Below are positions 53,466-63,200 of a stretch of 64,000 nucleotides of DNA, piece by piece (position 1 is the first letter of the stretch; the number at the start of each line of letters is the position of its first letter). The notes beneath the pieces were generated by a model. The model was not told the origin of the DNA, ran no database searches, and saw nothing but the letters and a program-made list of their open reading frames with translations. Position numbers and translations under genes: made by a program. Source of the stretch: Flavobacteriales bacterium UBA2669 (GTDB lineage Bacteria > Bacteroidota > Bacteroidia > Flavobacteriales_E > Vicingaceae); NCBI GenBank assembly GCA_002359215.1, contig DEMN01000009.1:1-64000 (forward strand), written 5' to 3'.

Positions 53466-53507
53466 ATTCCCGATAATTTTTCCGTTGCGCTGCAAAATTT
53501 CGGGAAT
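53466..53507. repeat. Imperfect inverted repeat ATTCCCGA...TCGGGAAT
   Basis: ATTCCCGATAATTTT pairs with AAAATTTCGGGAAT, with one bulge, around a 13-nt GC-rich loop (CCGTTGCGCTGC). The form 'gattcccg...cgggaatgac' is that of a dispersed palindromic repeat. Confidence 0.6.
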
Positions 53508-53602
53508 GACGTTTAGAGGTGGCTTCGTGCGTTGGAAAAGTCCCCCTTCGGGACGGACAAAGTCCAGTGGACTTTGGAGCGAACAAGTGTGAAAGAGAGG
53601 GC

Positions 53603-54094
53603 TTAATTCACGACAAAATCGGTAGTAGTAATTCTATTGCTTTTTTGAAAAGCTCTGTCAGTAATATACATTTCGTAACGGAAAGTATCTACATTAAAAT
53701 CGTATAATAATTTTACTTCTGTCTCCCCCTCTAATGGGCGTTTGGCTTCATTTTCTATAAAAGGAATTCTTAAATGTAAATCTGTAGTATCGTATTTATT
53801 TTCTCCAACATTATAGGTAATAATTGGTGATTTTAATACCCAAACACCATTTTGCTTTTCATAATAATCAACAAACAAATTATACTGCTGATCACCTTCA
53901 CTTTCATCTTGCTTTAAACCTAAATCACCATCTCCATCATAAAACTCAAACCTAACCAACGCAAAAGAACCGTCTGTAGCTAATCCTCCATCCAAAAAAG
54001 TAATTTCAGGCGGTACAGGCGTAGGATCATCTTTTTCGCAAGCTACTGCAAAAAAAATTGACATTATTATACTTAATTTTACAACTCGGTTCAT
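53603..54094 (-). CDS. Small lipoprotein of unknown function
   Basis: A 163-residue protein with a lipoprotein signal (lipobox FAVACEKDD, Cys at about 19). The DPTPVPP linker after the Cys and a beta-rich body (LVRFEFYDGDGDLGL, YNLFVDYYEK, YEMYITDRAFQKSN) are typical of small Bacteroidota outer-membrane lipoproteins. The acidic DGDGDLG could bind calcium. It is divergent from the LuxE-like gene. No named family is recognised with confidence. Confidence 0.8.
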   Translation of the reverse strand: MNRVVKLSIIMSIFFAVACEKDDPTPVPPEITFLDGGLATDGSFALVRFEFYDGDGDLGLKQDESEGDQQYNLFVDYYEKQNGVWVLKSPIITYNVGENKYDTTDLHLRIPFIENEAKRPLEGETEVKLLYDFNVDTFRYEMYITDRAFQKSNRITTTDFVVN

Positions 54095-54211
54095 AAGTAA
54101 ATTTTTATTTTATTAAGTCGGTCTTATGTAACTCGCTATTAATAATACTGCAAATAATAAAATCATTTTATTATTGCTCGTTTCATAACATAAAATTACA
54201 AATAATTTCTA

Positions 54212-55189
54212 TTGGAAAATCATCAACATATTTTTAACACTTCAGAATTAAATTTTGTTGATGAAGCATTAAATGCTTTTCATTATCAATACCTCAATAA
54301 CCCAGTTTATCATAATTTTTGCAACTTACTAAATATCAATGTTGAAGATGTGAAAAACATTGATAAAATTCCTTTTTTACCGGTTTCTTTTTTTAAAAGT
54401 CACGAAATAAAAACCAACCATTTTAAAGAAGAAATAATTTTTACCAGTAGCGGAACAACGGGAAATTCAACTAGTCGGCATTTTGTTAAAGACATTACAC
54501 TTTATGAAAAATCGTTTACAACTTGTTTTGAATTATTTTATGGCAAACCCGAAAATTATTACATCTTAGCATTACTTCCCTCCTATTTAGAGCGAGATGG
54601 TTCTTCTTTAATTTACATGACAGAAAAACTAATTGAAAAAAGTAAACATGCTTCAAGTGGTTTTTACCTCCATAATATTGATGAACTTGCCGAACAACTT
54701 ATTGCATTAGAAGAAAGCCATCAAAAAACCTTACTTATTGGTGTTTCTTTTGCTTTGCTCGACTTATTTGAAAAACACCAGTTTCAACTTAAGCACACCA
54801 CTATTATGGAAACGGGAGGCATGAAAGGAAAGCGTAAAGAGCTTACCAGAGAAGAGCTACATCAGTTTATTAAAAAAGCTTCGGGAGTTAAACAGGTACA
54901 CTCAGAATATGGCATGACAGAACTGCTTTCGCAAGCTTATGCCAAAAATGATGGACTTTACTCCTCTCCACCTTGGATGAAAATAATTATTAAAGACATT
55001 AACGATCCTTTTCAAAGCTTAGCCAACAATAAAACCGGAGCAATAAACATTATAGACCTTGCCAATATAGATTCTTGCTGTTTTATTGCTACACAAGATT
55101 TAGGCAAGATAAACAAGCACGGTCAGTTTGAGGTTCTTGGCAGATTTGACAATAGCGATATACGAGGCTGCAATTTGCTAGTGCAATAA
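54212..55189 (+). CDS. LuxE/acyl-protein synthetase family protein
   Basis: A 325-residue member of the acyl-protein synthetase (LuxE, PF04443-type) branch of the adenylate-forming enzymes. The nucleotide loop is FTSSGTTGNST, followed by HSEYGMTELLSQAY and a C-terminal LGKINKHGQFEVLGRFDNSDIRG. These match the Ser/Thr/Gly loop and the A5/A8-like motifs of acyl-CoA ligases. The start is TTG at 54212; no in-frame ATG is near. In Bacteroidota such proteins are found in lipid or aromatic-polyene pathways, but none of those genes is adjacent. It precedes the M28 peptidase gene by 19 bp. The substrate is unknown. Confidence 0.83.
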   Translation: MENHQHIFNTSELNFVDEALNAFHYQYLNNPVYHNFCNLLNINVEDVKNIDKIPFLPVSFFKSHEIKTNHFKEEIIFTSSGTTGNSTSRHFVKDITLYEKSFTTCFELFYGKPENYYILALLPSYLERDGSSLIYMTEKLIEKSKHASSGFYLHNIDELAEQLIALEESHQKTLLIGVSFALLDLFEKHQFQLKHTTIMETGGMKGKRKELTREELHQFIKKASGVKQVHSEYGMTELLSQAYAKNDGLYSSPPWMKIIIKDINDPFQSLANNKTGAINIIDLANIDSCCFIATQDLGKINKHGQFEVLGRFDNSDIRGCNLLVQ

Positions 55190-55208
55190 AAAAGTTTAAA
55201 TTTATCGC

Positions 55209-56126
55209 ATGATTCCACAAAAACATATTATTATACTGTTTTTATTCCTTGGCTCTTTATCGCTAAAAGCTAGTAATGCTGATACTACATTAATTAAACA
55301 ACATCTTGTAAATATTACCAAAACAGAAAAATTCCGAAATCATAAAAATATCAATCAGCTCAATGAAATAGCCGATTACATTAAATCTTCATTTCAAACA
55401 TATACGGATAGCATTACTTTTCAAGAATTTGATGTAAATGGAAAAACATACAAAAATGTAATTGCTTCTTTTGGAACAGAGCACAAAAAAAGAGTAATTA
55501 TTGGAGCTCATTATGATGTTTGCGGAAACCAAGAAGGAGCTGATGACAATGCAAGTGGAGTTGTAGGCTTGCTTGAACTAGCAAGAATGCTAAAAGGTGA
55601 ACAATTAAACTATCGAATTGATTTGGTTGCTTACACGCTTGAAGAACCTCCTCACTTTAAAACTGAATATATGGGGAGTTATATTCATGCAAAATACTTA
55701 AAAGATAATAATATTGATATTTACGGAATGCTCTCAGTTGAAATGATTGGTTATTTTAGTGATGAGAAAAAATCACAGACATATCCAGTTGGATTATTGT
55801 CACTTTTTTATGGAAATAAAGGAAATTACATTACATTAGTAAGAAAATTTGGCTCTGGAAAGTTTGCCCGAAAATTTGTTAAACATTACAAAAAATCGAA
55901 AACAATTAATACCAAAAAATTTACAGGACCTAAATTTCTTCCCGGAATAGATTTCTCTGACCATTTAAATTATTGGAAATTTGGTTTTAGTGCATTAATG
56001 ATAACTGATACATCTTTTTACCGAAACTTCAACTATCACGAGCCAACAGATACTATCGAAACATTAGATATAAAAAAAATGGCGAAAGTAATTGATGGAA
56101 TTTATAATACCATAACAACCTTATAA
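55209..56126 (+). CDS. M28 family zinc aminopeptidase, exported
   Basis: A 305-residue metallopeptidase with a signal peptide (MIPQKHIIILFLFLGSLSLKAS). Zinc ligands and catalytic residues of the M28 fold are visible: His and Asp in IGAHYDVCGN, the DD pair in GADDNASG, the general-base EE in YTLEEPPHF, and SVEMIGY and SDHLNYWKFG for the later ligands. It probably acts in the periplasm or outside the cell on short peptides. The next gene starts on the base after its stop, so the two are co-transcribed. Confidence 0.92.
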   Translation: MIPQKHIIILFLFLGSLSLKASNADTTLIKQHLVNITKTEKFRNHKNINQLNEIADYIKSSFQTYTDSITFQEFDVNGKTYKNVIASFGTEHKKRVIIGAHYDVCGNQEGADDNASGVVGLLELARMLKGEQLNYRIDLVAYTLEEPPHFKTEYMGSYIHAKYLKDNNIDIYGMLSVEMIGYFSDEKKSQTYPVGLLSLFYGNKGNYITLVRKFGSGKFARKFVKHYKKSKTINTKKFTGPKFLPGIDFSDHLNYWKFGFSALMITDTSFYRNFNYHEPTDTIETLDIKKMAKVIDGIYNTITTL

Positions 56127-57938
56127 ATGGAACTATATCTTACACTCGGAATAATAGCTATAGGCATCTTTTTGTTTGTTAAGGAATTTTTTTCCATAGA
56201 CACCACTTCGCTATTAATTATGGCAATGTTTATTGTAAGCGGAGTACTTAGTCCCGAAGAGGGATTTTCAGGATTTATTCATCCTGCAACGCTAACTTTA
56301 GGTTGTATGTTTGTTATCAGTGCTGCTATATTTAAATCAGGAATTATAGATGGGTTGAGCAATAAAATCATCAAACTTGCCAAAATCCATTATATTGTAG
56401 CTTTAATAGTTTTTACATTTGTAACAGGTCTCTTTTCTGCTTTTGTTAATGATACAGCTGTTGTTGCTATAATGATTCCTATGGCTCTATTAGTTTGTAA
56501 AGAAACCGGAATAAGTCCTTCTAAATTATTAATTCCTATATCATTTGCTGCCTGTTTTGGTGGAGCATGTACTCTTATTGGTACAGGTACAAACATTCTT
56601 ATAAGCAGTTATGCTCAAAAAAGTGGTTTACCAGAGTTTGGTATGTTTGAACTTACACCGGTAGCATTAATTTTAGCAGCAATTGGTTTTTTTTATATGT
56701 TTGTTATCGCTCCATTTTTACTTCCAAAAAGAGAAAAAGATAATGATACTACATTAATTAAACAGGCAGAAAAATACATGGCAGAAATCATATTAACTGA
56801 CTCATGTCCTGATATTAATAAAAAATTAATCGAAACAAAATTAGTAGTAGATTACAAAATTCAACTACTAACTGTTATAAGAGGAACTACGCGCATTAGA
56901 GATTGTTCTTCCGAATTTGTTTTGGAAAAAAACGATATCCTAAATGTGGTTATTAGTCCTGAAAATTTAATTAATTTAAAAGACACCAAAGGTTATAGCA
57001 TACAAGGTGATAAACTAAGAGAAAATGAAGCTGAAGAAATTGATATCAGCCCAACAGAATCCACTAAAGACATCCCTGACAACCAAAGAAAAATTTACGA
57101 AGTACTTATTCCTATTGGCTCGTCATTATCTTCAAAATCATTAAAAGAATTACGTTTTAGAGATGTTTATCGAAGTTCTGTATTAGCAATAAGACAAAGA
57201 AATGAAATGATAATGCAAAACATAAGTGAATTAAAACTGAAAGAAGGAGATATGCTTTTAATTTATTCTAGTGAAAAAGATATTGCCCGACTTACTGCTC
57301 AACATGCCGTGTTTATGCTTTCTAATTATGAAAAACAAAAAGTAAATTATAAAAAAGCAATTCCGGCTCTATTAATTGCTATTGGTGTAATAGGAGCAGC
57401 TTCACTTAATATTACTTCAATTTTAATGAGTGCTATGATAGGTTGTTTGTTACTAGTTACCACATCCATTCTTAAACCTCAAGAAGCCTATGAAGCCATA
57501 AATTGGAAAGTTATTTTTATGATAGCAGGCGTACTCTCTATGGGAAATGCATTAGAAAGCTCTGGTGGTTCTACTTTAATTTCAGGATACATTTTTGATG
57601 TAATGGGCGACTTAGATAAAAGAATTACGGTCGGTTTAGTATTTTTAATTACCTTTCTTTCTACCAACATTATTTCCGGAAAAGCAACAGCTGGTTTAAT
57701 GACTCCTATAGTTATTAGTTTGGCATCAGCACTTCAAATAAGCGAACGTCCATTGCTAATTGCCGTAATGTTAGCATGTGCCTTAACTTTTATGACACCC
57801 ATTGCTAACCCAACTAACACTATGGTATATGCACCCGGAAAATATAAATTTAACGATTATCTAAAGGTAGGTACTCCCTTAAACATCATCATTTGGATTG
57901 CTGCAACATTTTTAATACCTTTATTCTTTCCATTTTAA
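56127..57938 (+). CDS. SLC13 family permease with two TrkA-C domains
   Basis: A 603-residue sodium/anion symporter-like protein. About five spans lie in residues 1-200, including FVNDTAVVAIMIPMAL, the conserved first hairpin with an SNT-like Asn motif (here GTGTNILISS). Two cytoplasmic RCK_C/TrkA-C domains follow (about 205-285 and 305-395), and a second set of spans (405-600) contains TPIANPTNTMVY. This is the DASS/ArsB-like architecture of YfbS-type carriers. The ion (sulfate, citrate or another anion) cannot be read by eye. It is translated directly after the M28 peptidase gene, with no spacer. Confidence 0.9.
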   Translation: MELYLTLGIIAIGIFLFVKEFFSIDTTSLLIMAMFIVSGVLSPEEGFSGFIHPATLTLGCMFVISAAIFKSGIIDGLSNKIIKLAKIHYIVALIVFTFVTGLFSAFVNDTAVVAIMIPMALLVCKETGISPSKLLIPISFAACFGGACTLIGTGTNILISSYAQKSGLPEFGMFELTPVALILAAIGFFYMFVIAPFLLPKREKDNDTTLIKQAEKYMAEIILTDSCPDINKKLIETKLVVDYKIQLLTVIRGTTRIRDCSSEFVLEKNDILNVVISPENLINLKDTKGYSIQGDKLRENEAEEIDISPTESTKDIPDNQRKIYEVLIPIGSSLSSKSLKELRFRDVYRSSVLAIRQRNEMIMQNISELKLKEGDMLLIYSSEKDIARLTAQHAVFMLSNYEKQKVNYKKAIPALLIAIGVIGAASLNITSILMSAMIGCLLLVTTSILKPQEAYEAINWKVIFMIAGVLSMGNALESSGGSTLISGYIFDVMGDLDKRITVGLVFLITFLSTNIISGKATAGLMTPIVISLASALQISERPLLIAVMLACALTFMTPIANPTNTMVYAPGKYKFNDYLKVGTPLNIIIWIAATFLIPLFFPF

Positions 57939-57978
57939 ATTTTAAAAAATCGTGTAACCGATAAAATCATATCTGTAA

Positions 57979-58296
57979 ATGAAAAGACAATTTAAAAAAC
58001 TGATTACGTTTACTAATGAATATCAAAATAAAGAAGACATTATTTTAAGAGATCATCTTGCCATGGAAAGAACCAAATTGGCAAATGAAAGAACTTTATT
58101 ATCTTATTTAAGAACATCACTTTACTTACTTTTAGGCGGCACTGCGATACTAGGATTAAAAGATTTTCAAGATTTAAAATTTTTGGGATATATTGCTCTT
58201 TCATTAAGTGCTTTATTAATAATTATTGGTACTGTAAGGTTTCTTCAACTCCGAAAACACTTGAAAAGATTTTATATACCAATTAATGATGACTAA
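57979..58296 (+). CDS. DUF202 small membrane protein (YidH-like)
   Basis: A 105-residue protein with the DUF202 signature DHLAMERTKLANERTLLSYLRTSL followed by two transmembrane segments (residues 49-65 and 71-90). YidH-family members have unknown function. It lies 40 bp after the SLC13 gene in the same direction and is probably the last gene of that unit. Confidence 0.88.
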   Translation: MKRQFKKLITFTNEYQNKEDIILRDHLAMERTKLANERTLLSYLRTSLYLLLGGTAILGLKDFQDLKFLGYIALSLSALLIIIGTVRFLQLRKHLKRFYIPINDD

Positions 58297-58369
58297 CACT
58301 TCTCCATTTAATAAACACTACCTACTTTAACTCTCTTTTATAATTATTTTAACATCTTTTATATAATAT

Positions 58370-58389
58370 ATGTATATACATTAAATGTT
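58370..58389. promoter_or_regulatory. MarR operator copy 1
   Basis: ATGTATATACATTAAATGTT contains the perfect 12-bp palindrome ATGTATATACAT. The identical 20-mer recurs at 58908-58927 before the pirin gene. It sits in the -33 region of the marR promoter, where a bound MarR dimer would block RNA polymerase. Confidence 0.75.
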
Positions 58390-58395
58390 TTTGTA

Positions 58396-58403
58396 TATAT
58401 TTG
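58396..58403 (+). promoter_or_regulatory. -7 promoter element of marR
   Basis: TATATTTG matches TAnnTTTG, 30 nt before the ATG at 58434 and 6 nt after the operator. Confidence 0.5.
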
Positions 58404-58433
58404 CATCAGATTTTGAAAGTATAAATAAAAAAC

Positions 58434-58883
58434 ATGAGAATAGAAGACGAAATTAAACAGAACAAATTCCACTCAGAATACCAAAAATTAGCTATCAATA
58501 TATTATTTACCAATCAATGGTTAACTACCAACACTACTAAAATACTTAAACCATTTGGCATTAGTCCACAACAATACAATGTGTTAAGAATTTTAAAAGG
58601 TCAATCACCAAATGCGATTTCAGTAAGTAATATCATGGATAGAATGATAGACAAAATGTCTAATACTAGCAGATTGGTAGAGAAACTAAGACAAAAAGAA
58701 TTAATAGAACGAGTTACTTGCGAAAAAGATAGAAGACAAGTAGACGTAAAAATAACTAAAAAAGGATTGAACTTATTAGAAAAAGTTAAAACAGAAATGA
58801 ATACTTTTAAAACAATTAGCAATAATCTTACTGAAAAAGAAGCTAAAACTATTAATGAACTATTAGATAAAATGAGAGGGTAA
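58434..58883 (+). CDS. MarR family transcriptional regulator
   Basis: A 149-residue winged-helix repressor. The DNA-binding region spans about residues 30-100 (ISPQQYNVLRILKGQSPNAISVSNIMDRM, LVEKLRQKELIERVTCEKDRRQVDVKITKKGLNLL). C-terminal helices serve dimerisation. A 20-bp operator occurs upstream of this gene and again upstream of the pirin gene. This indicates autoregulation plus control of pirin and nitroreductase. There is one Cys (VTCEKDRR) near the wing that could serve redox sensing; that is speculative. Confidence 0.93.
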   Translation: MRIEDEIKQNKFHSEYQKLAINILFTNQWLTTNTTKILKPFGISPQQYNVLRILKGQSPNAISVSNIMDRMIDKMSNTSRLVEKLRQKELIERVTCEKDRRQVDVKITKKGLNLLEKVKTEMNTFKTISNNLTEKEAKTINELLDKMRG

Positions 58884-58907
58884 TTTTTAAAAAATTTAAT
58901 TAAATAA

Positions 58908-58927
58908 ATGTATATACATTAAATGTT
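58908..58927. promoter_or_regulatory. MarR operator copy 2 (pirin promoter)
   Basis: The same 20-mer as at 58370-58389, here with the palindrome extended to 14 bp (AATGTATATACATT). It ends 14 bp before the pirin ATG, so it overlaps the promoter. Confidence 0.75.
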
Positions 58928-58941
58928 AAAACACATATATT

Positions 58942-59691
58942 ATGCAAATACTAACTAAAGAACAACAAGCAAAAGGTTCCTTTGATGGAGGAGCAATTAT
59001 AGAAAATAAACCTATCGGGTTTCCTCAAGACAGAGGTGAGCAAAAACCATTTTCAAACCTGTTTTACTGGGCGAATGCATGGTCAGATAGAGGAGGTTTA
59101 ATTGGTGAACATCCACACCAACTGTTTGAAATTATGTCATTTGTTATTGATGGAGAAATTCAGCATTACGATAATAAATACGACCGTTGGTTACCACTAA
59201 AAAAAGGAGATGTACAAATTATCCGATCTGGAAATGGCATTCGACATGCAGAAAAAATAATGCCAGGAGGTAGAATGTTTCAAATTTGGTTCGATCCAAA
59301 CGTGCATGTAACCTATAACAAAGAAGCATCTTATAGCGATTACAAAAGTGAAAACATGCATTATTTTGAAGAAAATAGCATTAAAGTTAAAAACTATATT
59401 GGCAAAGGCGGTCCGGTGGAAATGGATGCCGAAGCAGTAGTTATTAGTGAACTTACTCTTCCAAAAGGAAATCATATTATTGCTATTCCTGAAGGTAAAA
59501 TAAGCACTTTTTACTTTATAAAAGGAATAGCTCAGGCAAACAATCAAACCTTAAAAGAACATGATTTTATTATTACTGAAGAGGAAAAAACAATCACTTT
59601 TGACATTGAAGAAGAAACACATTTATTTACTGTTGAAGTAGCGAAACAACTGAGTTACAAAACTTATTTGGAACTAAATAAATTTAATTAA
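58942..59691 (+). CDS. Pirin family protein
   Basis: A 249-residue bicupin. The metal site of pirin is intact: H57 and H59 (GEHPHQLFE), with H102 and E104 (GIRHAEK). The IMPGGRMFQIWFDP and MQILTKEQQAKGSFDG segments are also typical. Bacterial pirins include quercetin dioxygenases and stress-related regulators. Its promoter carries the MarR operator. With the downstream nitroreductase it forms a quinone- or electrophile-response pair; this is inferred from context. Confidence 0.93.
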   Translation: MQILTKEQQAKGSFDGGAIIENKPIGFPQDRGEQKPFSNLFYWANAWSDRGGLIGEHPHQLFEIMSFVIDGEIQHYDNKYDRWLPLKKGDVQIIRSGNGIRHAEKIMPGGRMFQIWFDPNVHVTYNKEASYSDYKSENMHYFEENSIKVKNYIGKGGPVEMDAEAVVISELTLPKGNHIIAIPEGKISTFYFIKGIAQANNQTLKEHDFIITEEEKTITFDIEEETHLFTVEVAKQLSYKTYLELNKFN

Positions 59692-59719
59692 ATAGTATTA
59701 ACCTTATAAACTAAAAAAC

Positions 59720-60244
59720 ATGAAAATGATACCTGAGATAACGAAAAGATTTAGCCCGACAACATTTACAGAGCAAACGCTAACAGAAGAACAACTTACC
59801 ATACTTTTTACTGCTGCGGGAAGAGCTGCTTCCTCTTTTAATGAACAACCTTGGCGTTTTATTTATGCTTTAAAACAAGATAAAAAAGCTTTCAACAACA
59901 TCTTAGACTGTTTAGTAGAAGGAAACCAAGAATGGGCAAAAAATGCAGCTGCTTTAATAATTACTGTTTCTAAAAAAAACTTTACTAAAAATGAAAAACC
60001 CAATCCCCATAACCGACACGATTTAGGCTTAGCAGTAGGTAATCTTTGCGCCCAAGCTACAGCTATGGGCTTACACTTGCACCAAATGGGTGGTTTTTCT
60101 GCTGAAAAAGCCATCAACAACCTAAATATACCCGAAGGTTTTGAGCCTGTTACAGCTATTGCTATTGGTTATTATGATGGCGAATTTGTAGAAACCCCTA
60201 GAAAAGCAGTAGAAGAAATAATGTTTAAAAATGAATGGAAGTAG
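59720..60244 (+). CDS. Nitroreductase family protein
   Basis: A 174-residue flavoprotein of the nitroreductase/NfsA-FrmA-like superfamily. The FMN-contacting segment AAGRAASSFNEQPWRFIYA (about residues 32-50) and the dimer helix DLGLAVGNLCAQATAMGLHLHQMGGF are clear. The C-terminal EVTAIAIGY-like strand is FEPVTAIAIGYYDG. It is short but complete, and an intrinsic terminator follows. It lies 28 bp after pirin and so belongs to the MarR-controlled unit. The substrate (quinones or nitro compounds) is unknown. Confidence 0.9.
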   Translation: MKMIPEITKRFSPTTFTEQTLTEEQLTILFTAAGRAASSFNEQPWRFIYALKQDKKAFNNILDCLVEGNQEWAKNAAALIITVSKKNFTKNEKPNPHNRHDLGLAVGNLCAQATAMGLHLHQMGGFSAEKAINNLNIPEGFEPVTAIAIGYYDGEFVETPRKAVEEIMFKNEWK

Positions 60245-60252
60245 AACATTAA

Positions 60253-60286
60253 AACCTTTCCGAAAGTTTAAACTTTCGGAAAGGTT
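60253..60286. terminator. Perfect 34-bp palindrome between convergent genes
   Basis: AACCTTTCCGAAAGTTT and its exact reverse complement meet with no spacer. The palindrome lies between the nitroreductase stop and the convergent T9SS gene stop, so it can end both transcripts. A perfect palindrome with no loop is unusual for a simple terminator and may be a dispersed repeat. Confidence 0.7.
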
Positions 60287-60296
60287 CACAAGCTAA

Positions 60297-63200
60297 CTAC
60301 TCCTTAATAAATTTAATAATCTTATTAGTTTTAGTGGTATTTATCTGTAAGAAGTAAATACCTTTTGCCAAACTACTGATATTAATTTGTTGTTGACTAT
60401 TTCTATTAAATTTAGGATATAATACTTCTTTTCCTGTAAGATCAGTAATAAGCATACTCACGTTATTATCAGTTAATAATCCAACTACTGTAAGTATATT
60501 ATTTGCAGGATTAGGGTAAATTGTAATATTATTCATATCCAACTCGCTTACCCCCACAAAAGCACTATCTATAATATTAATGTTATCCAAATAAACTGTA
60601 TTTCCAAAACCAGCTGCATTTTCAAAAATAAAATCAACACTTGTTAATCCATTTAAACTACTTAAATCTATAACTTCATTCCTCCATTGAGAAGCTGTTG
60701 GCACAAAAAACAAAGGATAATTTGGTGCTGTAGCTAAATCGTTACCTGTCTTTTTCCAAAGTAATTGTTTGGTAGCTCCGCAATCATTGGTATAATAAAC
60801 AGATAGGGTGTCATATCTTGTTCCTCCAAAAAAAGCATATGCCACATCAAAAGATAGGGATGAAGTACTAACTCCTGTAAAATCATATCTTGGAGAAACC
60901 AACCAGTCTAATTGACCAGTATAGTCATTACTTCTATTATCAATAAACACGCAAGAAGTACTAGTTCCATAAGCACCCAATGTGTTATTATGTTCCCAGG
61001 TCTCAGCATTATCCGTATTAATCACTCTCCAACCACTTGGTGAAACAGTTCCATTTTCAAAACCTTCAGTAAGTGGCAAACCTATTCCTGCTGTAGGTGA
61101 TTGAACAACTACATAAGCATTTTTATATAAAGAATCTGTTCCGTTTACATTACTCACAACTAAAGAAACATCATACGTTCCATTAGTTGGATAACAAACA
61201 ATTGGATTTAAATCAGTAGAAGTGCTAGGCGTCCCTCCCGGAAAATACCAGGTCCATTGCTGACCAAGATTAATAGTTTGATTAGTAAACTGAGCACAAA
61301 CTCCCGGGCAAATAGCCGTATCTGGCGACATAAATTGTGCAACAGGAGGTGTATTTGCTTGAAATAAATTAGACTCCCAAATTCCTCTTCCATAAGTAGC
61401 TGCTCGTATTTTTCCTGTGGGATAAAATATCTCTAACTCATTTACCTGAACATTTGGTAAATTATCCATAAAAGCTTCCCAATTGAGTAAATCATCATTT
61501 TTGTAATATACTCCCATGTCTGTTCCCACATAAATTCCATTATTAGTTCCATACTCATAAACCACACAATTTACAGGCATATTGGGTAAGTTCCCTGAAA
61601 CGTTTGTCCAAGAAGCGCCACCATCAATAGATTTAAACACTTTATTTCCATTAGAGAAACCAGAAAAACTTACCCATAGTATATTAGGGTTTTGATTATG
61701 AACCGTTATATAACTAATATTAAGGTTAGGCAATCCATTATTAATTACTGTCCAACTACCACCTCCATTAGTAGTTTTTCTAATTTGAGTTAGCGTAGCG
61801 ATATAAATTACATCAGAATTAGAAGGAGCTACAGCCATAGATCGGATAGTTCCTGTTGCCGAGAAATTAGAGATTTGTAACCAACTTGTTCCTCTATTGG
61901 TAGTTTTAAATACATTTGTATAACCGGCATAAAGTGTGGTAGGAGTATTAGGGTCAATTACATAAGGAGTAACCCAAGCACCATTTTCACTAATACTACC
62001 TGTAATCCCAGAAAAAGAAGCTCCTCCATTTGATGAACGATAAATATTTCCATTTTGACTCGTAGAAAAGATAAAATTATTGTCTGAATAATCTACAATA
62101 CATTCCATTCCATCACCACCAGTAACATGCGTCCAACTTCCTGATTTTAATAAGCTGCACCCATTATCTTGAGCTCCGCCAATAATAGTACCTGCATTAG
62201 TAGCACTCATTCCTAACCGATAAAACTGCGTAACTTCTAAACCTGCTGTTAAATCTGTCCAAGAATTTCCTGCATTACTAGTTTTAAAAATTCCCCCATC
62301 AGAACCACAAAACAAAGTATTTCCAAAATAATCTAGGGTATGAATATCGGCATGAACATAACCGTAGCTTCCTGTTGGCCAATTCCAACGCGTATTCGCT
62401 GTAAAACTACTCCCTCCATTAGTTGACTTCCAAACATTAACACCTCCTGTAAACAATTCATTTTTATTATTAGGCGATACAGCTAAAGCCAAATCATACC
62501 AACCTTGTCCACCAGAATCTGTACCGGATGTATTCCACCCCATAATATTAGGAGAATTCGCTCTTAAAGTAAAAGTACTCCCTCCATTTGTAGAACGGTA
62601 AAGTCCTAAAAAGCCATTATCACTTGAATTGGTTGTTAAAGCATAAACATAATTGGTATCATCAGCAGTAACAGCAATAGACATTCTTCCTATTTGGCTA
62701 ATAGATGGCAATCCATTAGTTATCATTGTAAAATTAATACCATCAACCGATTTAAAAAAATTGGTATTAGTACATGCAAATACCGTAGTGGGATTTAATG
62801 GATTAAACTCTACATCTCTAAAAACACCACTCCTCACATTCGTCCAACTTGTACCTGAGTCACTAGTTTTCCATAAACCATTACTAGTAGCCACATACAA
62901 AACTGCAGGATTATTAGGGTTTATAATAATTTTATTCATCACTCTTGATTGAGAAGTTGACCAATTCAACCCTGTTGGCTGCCAAGTATTTCCTCCATCT
63001 AACGATTTAATAACTCCAATACTATAAGTATCACTTCCATCTCCATCTCCTGTCGCTAAATAAATCTCATTTGAATTTTGTGGATTAATTGCAATTCCTG
63101 AAACTCCAAGAGTTGCCAGTGTATCCGTTAGTGGTGTCCAAGAATTTCCTCCATTAGTAGATTTCCAACACCCACCGGCAGGAGCTCCAACAAAAATAAT

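Larger units (their letters stand above)
53299..53602. other. 304-bp repeat-rich spacer upstream of the defence pair
   Basis: No gene is visible. The left half (53340-53430) is very AT-rich, with repeated ATATATGTA/TACATATAT elements in both orientations. The right half is much more GC-rich and holds three hairpins: 53466-53507; GTCCC-CCTTC-GGGAC (53540-53554); and AAAGTCC-AGT-GGACTTT (53559-53575). The last two lie just beyond the stop of the lipoprotein gene and could end its transcript. Confidence 0.6.

Noticed and set aside
53519..53707. 62-codon plus-strand frame across the GC-rich hairpins
   Set aside because: It overlaps the lipoprotein gene on the other strand and consists mainly of the palindromic repeats.
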